From contig JAEUSS010000062.1 in assembly GCA_016788685.1 (NCBI GenBank), forward strand, positions 1-8,129: a DNA stretch of 8,129 nt. The letters run 5' to 3'. Origin of the DNA: Prolixibacteraceae bacterium (GTDB taxonomy: Bacteria; Bacteroidota; Bacteroidia; Bacteroidales; Prolixibacteraceae). A program made the translations under genes and the position numbers. Positions 1 to 7,535 of the stretch are shown here, piece by piece; positions within the stretch are counted from its first letter, which is position 1; each line of letters begins with the position of its first letter. A model generated the notes under the pieces. That model had not been told where the DNA came from. It ran no database searches and saw nothing but the letters and a program-made list of their open reading frames with translations.

Positions 1-3000
1 ACCCATATTCGCCCAATTCAATAATATTCATGCAGTTCTGCCGGTTCCTTTTATTCAAATCGTCGTCCCAAATCTGCAAATCGGGCAATGAAACCGCAAA
101 ATAATCGAGCCGGAATTCATCGTTCAAATGTGTTTTCCCAAAATCAGTCAGCTTGTTGAATCGGGCTTTTGCCTCATCGTTCCGTCCAAGCCGGATAAGT
201 GCCAATCCCTGGTAAAAAATGGTATCCGGTTGCTGGTCGTTGTAAAAGACAGCAGGCAAGGGTTCGCTGATTCCCTGAGATGCTTTTTCCCAATACTGAA
301 CGGCCTTTTCATATTCTCCCAATCCTGAACAGGCATCACCCAACCAGTAAAAAACAGCATTTTCCTGAGCACCGTAAAGTTTGCCTTCACCCAGGTTTTC
401 AGGATAAACCTGAGCCTTTTCAAGCAGTCCAACAGCTTTTGAAAAATCCTTATCCTGAATGGCATTCTTCGCCATTTCAGTTAAGCTAAATACATATTGA
501 CCGGTTACTTTTCCTTCGCCGCCTTCCCAAGGATGGAATTTGCGCGACATGATCAGTTCAAATGCTTTGTCATATTGGCCAAGTTGGTTGTATAAAGTGA
601 CAACCTCAAGGTATAAATCATCTCGATACGCAACCTGTTCCGGATACGTTTTAAGTTTTTTCAACCTGAACTCAGGGGAATATCCCAAACGTTGGTATAA
701 CTGATCGAGTTCCATCAAAATACGCGAATCGCTTTCGTCCAGCCCAAATGCTTTTTCCAACTCAGCCAACGCTTTTTGCGGCTGGTTTTGCTTGTTGAAA
801 TAGGCTAGTGAAAGATTCCGGTGAACGGTTGGAAAACCGTCATCCAATTTGGCCGACCATTCCCAATTAGCCACCGCATCGTCATATTGGCGGGCGTTAT
901 ACCAGAAATTGCCCAGATAATAAGGTGCTTTCGAATCCGCCGGATTCTGTTGTTTGGCCCATTGCAATACAACAACAGCCTCAATTTGGTTGGGAAAACA
1001 ATAATCGGGACAAGCATTTGCAGCTTCTCCAAGAGAAATTCCGGCAGCTCCTGAATTTCCAGCCTTTGCTTCGAACCAGGCTTTGTAATACCAGGCCATG
1101 GGATAAACCGCTTTATCTCTTTGTTCTTCAATCCCTGCTGAAATCAGTTTTATTGCCTCATCATACAATCCTGCAAATGCATAGTCGAGGGCAAATTCGA
1201 TATAGGTGTGAATGTTTCCGCGAATGAGTTCCTTAAATGTTGAAAGGCCTTCGACACCGTTGGATTTAAGCAAATAGTCTTCAAACAAAACACCGAAGTT
1301 AACCCGATCGAGATCAAGCGATTCCGCAATTAGCTTTTTAGTTTCTGCTATTCGCCCTGATTTTCGGAGAATGCAAACTTTCAGGTGGCGGCTTTTGGCG
1401 TTATGCCAGTTGCGAATTAGCGAACGATCAATTAGTTCAAGTGCTTCGTCCCAGTTTTGCTTTTTAGCAGCGAGTCGGGCCAACTGAAAATAGCCGCTGT
1501 CCATAAAGGCTGCATTCCAAACCGATTTATAAAATGCATCAAAAGCCTCATCATCACGACTTTGATCAACCAGCGACAGCCCAAGGTTGAAAGAGGGTTC
1601 TCCGTCCAGCGGATTTGGATTGCGTTGAGTGAGGGTTTCAACCGCTTTTCGGAAATAGCTTTCGGCATCAGCAAATTTACCCCGGCGTAACAACCACAGC
1701 CCCATCGCGTTGTTGCAACGGCTGTCGAGCGGGTCGCGGCGCAGCGCTTCGAGGTAATAATCGCGCGGATCGTAGGTGGCATGCCGGTACTGCTCCAAAT
1801 GCAGTCCGGTAAGGTACAACTGTTCGTTGCTGGCTATTTCAGCCGGAAGTAATGCCGGTTTGGCGGCCTCCGGAATTGGCTTTTTCTCATCCGGTTCGGG
1901 AGTCCAGTCAACCAGAACTTTTCCTTTAGATGAAACAATTGCTATTTGGAAGTCCTTGGATTCGAATCCCAACCGGGATACAACAACTTTTTCATAAGAA
2001 GTTGCCGGATGAAAATCGAACGAATCTTCCAAAACTATTTCCCTTCCACTTTTCAGGATAACTTTTGAATTGGGATAAACTCCGGTGGTGTATGCTTTTA
2101 TGGTGAATTTATCTCCTTCAAATTCGAGATTAACCATGGCCTCTTTGGTCGCATTTTTCACCACGCCCAAATCGCGGTAGGGCATAAAATACTGGCTGAA
2201 TGTTTTCTCCTCACCCGGCATCAGCCACGAAAAGTCGGGCTGATTATCGGTATAAACGCCGCACATCAGTTCGATGTACGGACCGTCCTCGTCGGTCAGG
2301 TTTCGGTCCCAGGCCTGACCAAAATCGCTGTGACCCCAGGTCCACTGCTTTTTTCCGGGCGATACATGGTGATTGGCAACATGCAGCAATCCTCCTTTGG
2401 TATCGTTCTCGTAGCCACCCACAAAGTTGTATTTCGAATTCACAGCCATGTATGAGGTGGGAACCGGAATGTTTTTGTAGCGCGAGATATCTGTTCCGGG
2501 CGAATAATCCACTTTGTAGTATGTTCCTTTGGCGATTGGGAACTCCGAAACATCGCGTTTGCCATGATCGAAAACCGCGTTCACATCAGGCGGAAAAACC
2601 GACTGATAATGGTCGTTCACTTTTACAGCCGGATTGGCCCACCACAGGAAGGTCTGCGGAAAATCGGTACGGTTCAGCAGTTTCACCTTTATTTCAAGGT
2701 AAGCTTTATCCGGATGCAAAGTAAAACCGGCCATTCCGCGGGTACGAAACATACGCTCGACCTCGCTGCACCAAACCGTTACACTGCCGTCAGCATTTTC
2801 TTCGATGCAGTGATCAACCGGTTCAAAGGTTGACGGACGGTGGTGCTGCGGCCAGTTAAACTCCAGTCCTCCTGAGATCCAGGGACCTGTCAAGCCAACC
2901 AGTGCCGGTTTGATCACCTGGTTGTAATAGATAAAATGACGTTCTTTGGTTTTGTCGTACGCCATTTGTACCCTTCCGCCCAACTCAGGCAGAATCATAA

Positions 3001-3235
3001 TTCTCAGGTATTCGTTTTCCAGAAAAACGGCATTCCATTCCCTGTCAACTTTTTCATCCAGAATTTTCTCAATCACCGGGTGCGGATAAACCACCCCGCT
3101 GCTTCCCTGATAAACCCGCTTTTCCAGAAACATCGGGTTCTTTTCAGGATTACCAATTCCATAAGTCGGAATCACTACTTTTTCGTACCAGGCTTTTGCT
3201 AAACCCGCCGCATTTTTCTTTTCTTCGATCTGCAT
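1..3235 (-). CDS. DUF5107 domain-containing protein with C-terminal TPR repeats (3' end outside window)
   Basis: An open frame of 1078 codons starts at the ATG at 3235 and reaches the left edge without a stop. I read most of the frame and found no interruption. Residues ~20-360 look like DUF5107, a beta-rich domain I associate with the galactose-mutarotase-like fold. Visible landmarks are LPELGGRVQMAYD (~82-94), WISGGLEFNWPQHH (~119-132, with Glu125), WTWGHSDFGQAWDRN (~298-312) and GPYIELMCGVYTDNQPDF (~318-335). After a linker (~363-470), the protein from ~475 to the edge is helical TPR-like repeats, for example GLWLLRRGKFADAESYFRKA and GLGEYEKAVQYWEKA. No signal peptide is visible at the N terminus (MQIEEKKNAAGLAKAWYEK), so a cytoplasmic location is inferred. 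Relatives I recall are ~1100 residues, so only a short tail should be missing. The start lies 16 bp after the GH2 stop, implying cotranscription; the preceding TTTTTAGAA is only a weak ribosome-binding region. Molecular function is not established; a role in sugar binding or processing is inference. Confidence 0.88.
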   Translation of the reverse strand, partial: MQIEEKKNAAGLAKAWYEKVVIPTYGIGNPEKNPMFLEKRVYQGSSGVVYPHPVIEKILDEKVDREWNAVFLENEYLRIMILPELGGRVQMAYDKTKERHFIYYNQVIKPALVGLTGPWISGGLEFNWPQHHRPSTFEPVDHCIEENADGSVTVWCSEVERMFRTRGMAGFTLHPDKAYLEIKVKLLNRTDFPQTFLWWANPAVKVNDHYQSVFPPDVNAVFDHGKRDVSEFPIAKGTYYKVDYSPGTDISRYKNIPVPTSYMAVNSKYNFVGGYENDTKGGLLHVANHHVSPGKKQWTWGHSDFGQAWDRNLTDEDGPYIELMCGVYTDNQPDFSWLMPGEEKTFSQYFMPYRDLGVVKNATKEAMVNLEFEGDKFTIKAYTTGVYPNSKVILKSGREIVLEDSFDFHPATSYEKVVVSRLGFESKDFQIAIVSSKGKVLVDWTPEPDEKKPIPEAAKPALLPAEIASNEQLYLTGLHLEQYRHATYDPRDYYLEALRRDPLDSRCNNAMGLWLLRRGKFADAESYFRKAVETLTQRNPNPLDGEPSFNLGLSLVDQSRDDEAFDAFYKSVWNAAFMDSGYFQLARLAAKKQNWDEALELIDRSLIRNWHNAKSRHLKVCILRKSGRIAETKKLIAESLDLDRVNFGVLFEDYLLKSNGVEGLSTFKELIRGNIHTYIEFALDYAFAGLYDEAIKLISAGIEEQRDKAVYPMAWYYKAWFEAKAGNSGAAGISLGEAANACPDYCFPNQIEAVVVLQWAKQQNPADSKAPYYLGNFWYNARQYDDAVANWEWSAKLDDGFPTVHRNLSLAYFNKQNQPQKALAELEKAFGLDESDSRILMELDQLYQRLGYSPEFRLKKLKTYPEQVAYRDDLYLEVVTLYNQLGQYDKAFELIMSRKFHPWEGGEGKVTGQYVFSLTEMAKNAIQDKDFSKAVGLLEKAQVYPENLGEGKLYGAQENAVFYWLGDACSGLGEYEKAVQYWEKASQGISEPLPAVFYNDQQPDTIFYQGLALIRLGRNDEAKARFNKLTDFGKTHLNDEFRLDYFAVSLPDLQIWDDDLNKRNRQNCMNIIELGEYG

Positions 3236-3251
3236 TTCTAAAAATTTATCG

Positions 3252-6200
3252 TTATTCTGTCGCAAACCCTACCTCGCTAATCATCAGATTTCCTCCCCGC
3301 GTCGTTTTGGTTTTCAGCACAATTGTGCCATCGTTGGTATCTTCGCGCATCACGAATATTTTCACCCATTTGCCGTTTTCACCATCAATTTGGTTCAGGC
3401 TCATTTCGCGGCCTTCAAACCAAATAGTCCCCTCTCTGTTTTGCTTGTTCGGATCGACAAACCGAACGTACAAATCGCCGATTACCCCATTCGGAGTCTT
3501 GATCGTCAGGATAATTTCCTTGCCTGTCCATGCGGTACCTCTTTCATCTTTCCAAACATCATCGCAAGACAGTTGGTAATCGCATTTACCGGCTTTAGCC
3601 AGGACTTTGTCAAGTTCCGCATTCCACTTTTTATTGCCAGCTTCGGTCATTCCTGCTCCGGACTGAACATACAGCAACGCCTTTTCGAATCCCGCGGGAG
3701 CCTGCGAAACCACTGGATGAACGTAATATAACATCTTCTGCAGTTCGTTGGTCAGCATCGAATAAGTTGGGTTGAAATTGCTCTGGTTCATGTAGGCCAA
3801 CAGATTGTATTTCATCTGACGGCCAACCGGATTTGTGTCGTCCAGAGTATATCCGCAAACTAGCAATTTACCGTTTCCAACCCTGCATTCGAAAATTGAG
3901 GCCAGCTTGTCATTGATATGAAAATCGCTGATGGGCTGAGCGACCGGCACCAGATGAGGATGAGCGTTCATCACAAACGAACGACCTTTGCTGATGGCTT
4001 CCCATTGGTAATCGCCAAACGATTCGGTAGGAAAGCGGTTCAGCGCCGGATGAGCTTTATTCACGTACAAACCAAGTGTGGAATTAGCCTGCCCCGGAAA
4101 AAATACGGTAGACCAGAAAAGCGGCGTAAAAAAGATTTGTCGGGATGTTTCTGCCGTTCCCAACTGATTGGCGATCAAAAGAACCTTCCCACCCTCAGCC
4201 AGTCTTTTCTGCACTTCTTCCGAAAATTCTGAAGCAACCAGTACATTCCCCGGTTCGGGCTGCACCGGCGGATAAATCCAAAGATTCCAGCTATTGTAGA
4301 AATCGGTGCCTTCAAGAGTTATACTGAAGGTATATTTGCCGGCCTGAGTGATCTTTCCCAATGGGATATTCACTTCGCCAATGTTTTTCAGTTCGCCGCG
4401 CTGAACGCCAACAGCATCAATTTTCCCATGTTCCACCAGTTTCCCATCTCCTGAGGTAAGACTCCAAGACACATTATTGCTGATTTCTCCCGATCCAAAA
4501 TTGGAAACCTGCAACCGGGCTTCGAATGTTTCCGAGGTTTCCCACACAAACTTTTTAAAGCGCGCCAGAGGGACAACTGTATTGCAGTAACGGCGGAAAC
4601 TTTCGGGAGTGGTATTTCCTTTGGCATCCCAGAAACAGTCGAGCCAACCCACCAGTGCCTCGCCCTGGCCCTGGTAGTCAGCCATGCTCAGCATTTGAAA
4701 CCCTGCGCACGACGGAGTTCGTAACAGGTTTTCAATGTGCCCTTTGTACAACAGATCCTGTAGCGCGCCACTGGCCTGATGGAACTCACGGTTCATTCCC
4801 AGCAAGTGGTTCTTTTCGGCCGACTGGCGGCATTGTTCCAGGTTACGGGCTTTCAACACACCGGTGTATTTGCCAATTTCGGTCCACAGCGGATACACCG
4901 GATACTGTCCCAGTTCGTGTGCGATAATCGGAACCGGCGCTTTTGAATAATTGCTTTCGAGATCGTAGTCGGTGGTGAAACCTTTCACGCCATAAGTATT
5001 GCCAACTCCGGGAATGTTGTGTGTGGCTGAATAGTCGTCAATATCGGTAATTTTGCGGGCAGTCGATACCGCATACAAACGTCGGTTGTCTGCTTCTTTC
5101 ATTTTGGCTACCCATTGTTTCATCACATCAAAATCGGAATTGCCCAGTTCGTTGCCAATACAAAACTGTGTAAACGAGGGGTGGTTTCCGTAAGCATCGA
5201 TCATACGTTTCATTTCGGCCTGAACATAGCCGTCGGCTGAAGGGTTTTTACCTAACCCCTGCGGAAGCCCTTTGGTTTCCATATCGGGGCGTTCGGCGCG
5301 CGAAACGCTCATCCACCAGTCGATCCACAAAATTTCGGCCTGAAGATAAAGCCCTAATTTATCAGCCGCCACAAAAGCCGCTTCAGGCGGACACCACGAA
5401 TGAAAACGAACGTGATTCATGCCGTAATCTTTGTAAATTTTGAAGATGCGCTCCCATTCCGCCACATCGCACGAAGGGTATCCCGTGAGCGGGAAATGTA
5501 CACAATCGAGGTTCCCGCGCAGAAACACTGGTTTCCCGTTCACCAATATTTTTGATTTCGAGGAGGAAACCTTCCTGAACCCAAAATCAACAGACTGAAT
5601 ATCCTTTGATTTTCCGTTTTGTGTTTCAACGGTCAGGCGATAAAGTTCCGGAGTAAATTCGTCCCATTTTTTTATCGGTTTATCGATGCTAAAAACTTCA
5701 GAACGGTTGCTGATACCGCTTGCTGCGTCTATTTTCCGGCTTGTTTCCAGCATTTTTTCGCCGGAAGATATTTCTGTCAGAATGAAACGTTGGGTTACAC
5801 TGGCCGGTTTGCCTTCATTCTCCATATTGAATGTGATTTTTAGCTGTCTGTTTTCGGCATCAGGCCAGGATTTCAATCCGGAAAGGCGTACGGGTTCCAA
5901 CGAGCGAAGTTCGATGCGACCCACAGCGCCGTTCCAGATCGACTGCATATATTCGCTGTAGGTATGCCCTTTGTCTCCAATGTTGTAGATCATGTCGTTA
6001 TTGATGCGCATGGTCAACCGGTGTTTTCCGGCTTTCAGCCTGCCCAACCGGTGAACGTGCGGAACTCCCAATCCGTCCTGTGTGTCACAAAACTTTCCGT
6101 CGATCCAAACTTTCGATTCCCACAAGACGCGGTCGAGGTAAAGTTCGATGGTTTTACCGTCCCATTCTTGGGGTACAGTAATTTCTCGCTGATACCAGGC

Positions 6201-6482
6201 CGGGCCGATGTATTTGTATGCGCGGGTCAGAATACCATAATCGGATCCTACTGTTTTTTCGCCGTAATGCGCTTCATCGGTCGTACCGGGAAGGGATATT
6301 TTTTCATTCAGCGTTCTATTTTGCCAGAATTCCTTTTCGCCTGCATTTTGCGGATCAAGACTGAATTGCCACTGCCCGGCCAGCGATACCGGCAGATGTG
6401 TTTGAGAAAACCCAAACAGGCAGCTCATTTGAAAAATAACTGAAACTAGAATCGACCTGAATGTAATTTTTAGAAAGTCCAT
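3252..6482 (-). CDS. Secreted glycoside hydrolase family 2 protein (beta-glycosidase, specificity unknown)
   Basis: This 1076-residue exo-type glycosidase starts with a signal peptide (MDFLKITFRS, then a hydrophobic stretch to ~26); cleavage near GFS-QTHLP is likely and there is no proper lipobox. A GH2 sugar-binding jelly-roll spans ~30-195 (SLAGQWQFSLDP, WYQREITVP, RVLWESKVWIDG), an Ig-like domain ~197-303, and the TIM barrel ~305-640 (NGKPVFLRGNLDCVHFPL, MNHVRFHSWCPPEAAF). E445 in FCIGNELG fits the acid/base and E523 in PIIAHELGQYPVYP fits the nucleophile; both are present, so the enzyme is probably active. The C-terminal third has an Ig-like segment (~650-740), a region at ~745-900 resembling a glutamine-amidotransferase-like fold (GGKVLLIANQ, GNGKLLVCGYTLD), and an unassigned beta-rich tail (~910-1076) that may be carbohydrate-binding. 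Beta-galactosidase is one possibility, but the HELGQ clade is not specific enough to name a substrate. It starts 11 bp after the fucosidase relic's stop and ends 16 bp before the DUF5107 gene, so an operon is likely. Periplasmic or outer-surface action is inferred. Confidence 0.93.
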   Translation of the reverse strand: MDFLKITFRSILVSVIFQMSCLFGFSQTHLPVSLAGQWQFSLDPQNAGEKEFWQNRTLNEKISLPGTTDEAHYGEKTVGSDYGILTRAYKYIGPAWYQREITVPQEWDGKTIELYLDRVLWESKVWIDGKFCDTQDGLGVPHVHRLGRLKAGKHRLTMRINNDMIYNIGDKGHTYSEYMQSIWNGAVGRIELRSLEPVRLSGLKSWPDAENRQLKITFNMENEGKPASVTQRFILTEISSGEKMLETSRKIDAASGISNRSEVFSIDKPIKKWDEFTPELYRLTVETQNGKSKDIQSVDFGFRKVSSSKSKILVNGKPVFLRGNLDCVHFPLTGYPSCDVAEWERIFKIYKDYGMNHVRFHSWCPPEAAFVAADKLGLYLQAEILWIDWWMSVSRAERPDMETKGLPQGLGKNPSADGYVQAEMKRMIDAYGNHPSFTQFCIGNELGNSDFDVMKQWVAKMKEADNRRLYAVSTARKITDIDDYSATHNIPGVGNTYGVKGFTTDYDLESNYSKAPVPIIAHELGQYPVYPLWTEIGKYTGVLKARNLEQCRQSAEKNHLLGMNREFHQASGALQDLLYKGHIENLLRTPSCAGFQMLSMADYQGQGEALVGWLDCFWDAKGNTTPESFRRYCNTVVPLARFKKFVWETSETFEARLQVSNFGSGEISNNVSWSLTSGDGKLVEHGKIDAVGVQRGELKNIGEVNIPLGKITQAGKYTFSITLEGTDFYNSWNLWIYPPVQPEPGNVLVASEFSEEVQKRLAEGGKVLLIANQLGTAETSRQIFFTPLFWSTVFFPGQANSTLGLYVNKAHPALNRFPTESFGDYQWEAISKGRSFVMNAHPHLVPVAQPISDFHINDKLASIFECRVGNGKLLVCGYTLDDTNPVGRQMKYNLLAYMNQSNFNPTYSMLTNELQKMLYYVHPVVSQAPAGFEKALLYVQSGAGMTEAGNKKWNAELDKVLAKAGKCDYQLSCDDVWKDERGTAWTGKEIILTIKTPNGVIGDLYVRFVDPNKQNREGTIWFEGREMSLNQIDGENGKWVKIFVMREDTNDGTIVLKTKTTRGGNLMISEVGFATE

Positions 6483-6493
6483 ATCAAAAAAAT

Positions 6494-7328
6494 TTAATCT
6501 ACTTTAAATTGAATGCACTTACCTGGCTTAAGTGATAGCTGCTTTGCTTTGGGACCATATTTAACGGTCACTTCGCCCCCGTTTTTGGCAAGAATCTGTG
6601 CAGAAACCAACTTGCCGTTGCTCCACTTTATGTCCACGACATAACCACCCCGGGGCCGTAAGCCTTTCACTTCACCGGTGGGCCACTCTTCGGGCAGTGC
6701 CGGCAACAAATAAATTGTCCCGTTGTGGTTCTGAATCAACATCTCTGCAATTCCGGCAGTAGTGCCAAAATTGGCATCCATCTGAAACGGAGGATGCTGT
6801 CCAAATAAGTTTGGGGAAGTACTTCTCGGCAATATAGTTCTCGAAAGCTGCCTGCTTGCCATTGTCGATCCAGAGATCACCAAGTGTTTGAAAACAACCA
6901 AACGGAACTTGCGCGCCATTGCCATGTCCGAAGCCAGCTCCCTTGCATATTTGCGTTGCATTGGTAAGTTTTTGTGCTTCCTTAAACTTACCATCAAACA
7001 ACAATTGCCTGATTTTTGACTGAGAAGCAAATGCTTCAGGATTATTGTTATCATCGGGACTTCCCGACCACATACTCTCTTCGTTGAGTTGAATTCGTTC
7101 GTGATTGATATCGCCAAAAACCATCAACCCCAGCGAACCATTGCCAAGTGGTAAGGCTTTAAGCCATTCCGGATCATCTTTCCATCCGTTTGGGTTATCA
7201 GGAATTGACGCATTTGCGGGTTGCCTGTACCAAAGTTTCAAATTGTATTTCTGCGACGGCCAGCTTGCAAATGCCATGCTGATTGCCATCGTCGCAAGTA
7301 CTATAAGACTAAATTTTATCCGACTCAT
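6494..7328 (-). pseudogene. GH95 alpha-L-fucosidase, internally deleted and frame-shifted remnant
   Basis: Two pieces of one GH95 alpha-L-fucosidase lie end to end in different frames. The 5' piece (7328 to about 6834, ~165 residues) has a signal peptide (MSRIKFSLIVLATMAISMAF) and the family N-terminal domain: ALPLGNGSLGLMVFGD, NHERIQLNEESMWSGSPDDN, VPFGCFQTLGDLWID, ending at AAFENY. Its frame then reads 53 unrelated residues to a stop at 6672. The 3' piece (about 6823 to 6494, ~109 residues) in another frame is the family C terminus: NLFGQHPPFQMDANFG, TAGIAEMLIQNHNGTIYLLP, GLRPRGGYVVDI. Known family members are ~800 residues, so about 500 codons, including most of the catalytic (alpha/alpha)6 barrel and the general acid Glu, are missing. 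The Asp in QMDANFG, matching a known active-site Asp, survives. The junction lies at ~6821-6836. Both ends look well conserved, which suggests a recent deletion or an assembly error. Removal of terminal fucose would have been the role; the remnant should be inactive. It shares strand and tight spacing with the GH2 gene. Confidence 0.87.
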
Positions 7329-7535
7329 TTCTATATGTCATCGTTTTGAAATTTTCATCAATCTCACTTCCTGCACCGAAGTGCAGATGTCACAGGCGCA
7401 TTAACTGGTTCTGCCTATAGCAACCGTTTAAGTCTACCCGCTTTTTTGTCGGTCCAATATCCACACAATGGGTTGAATAACCGCAAACTCATCATGCCAT
7501 CACCTAAACTAAATTACAACCTTGCTAGAAAAAAG
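7329..7535. other. Intergenic region between sulfatase and fucosidase remnant
   Basis: These 207 bp separate the sulfatase stop from the fucosidase start and form the only gap above 20 bp in the window. They would carry the leader of the downstream transcript. I find no convincing Bacteroidota promoter (TAnnTTTG with an upstream TTG) and no GC-rich hairpin followed by a T-tract, so neither promoter nor terminator is called. A UUCG-capped hairpin lies at 7371-7386 (listed separately). Two weak GGTT/AACC palindromes occur at 7407-7425 and 7471-7482. A 26-codon minus-strand frame at 7415-7495 begins MMSLRLFNPLCGYW; I do not recognise it and do not call it a gene. Confidence 0.6.
7371..7386 (-). 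promoter_or_regulatory. UUCG-tetraloop hairpin in the leader of the fucosidase remnant
   Basis: On the minus strand the sequence reads CTGCAC-TTCG-GTGCAG: a perfect 6-bp stem whose closing C-G pair encloses UUCG, the classic extra-stable tetraloop. It lies about 42 bases upstream of the fucosidase ATG. No T-tract follows in either direction, so it is not a standard intrinsic terminator. An alternative stem pairs 7365-7370 (cacttc) with 7378-7383 (gaagtg) and excludes the first. A leader structure, mRNA stabiliser or processing boundary is possible; function is inference. Confidence 0.45.

Noticed and set aside
805..1782. Minus-strand open frames of 108 and 116 codons (805-1131 and 1432-1782)
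   Set aside because: They are in a different frame from the continuous DUF5107-TPR reading, which runs unbroken through this region with TPR-like sequence.
2200..2724. Plus-strand open frame of 174 codons
   Set aside because: It lies wholly opposite the DUF5107 domain, whose minus-strand reading gives clear family motifs; the plus reading has low-complexity Arg/Ser/Pro composition and no recognisable domain.
5964..6443. Plus-strand open frame of 159 codons
   Set aside because: It is antisense to the GH2 N-terminal domain, whose conserved motifs fix the true frame.
6824..7117. Upstream part of the minus-strand frame 6494-7117, including its ATG at 7117
   Set aside because: Upstream of ~6823 this frame reads non-homologous sequence, while the alternative frame gives good GH95 N-terminal motifs; the ATG at 7117 is not a genuine start.
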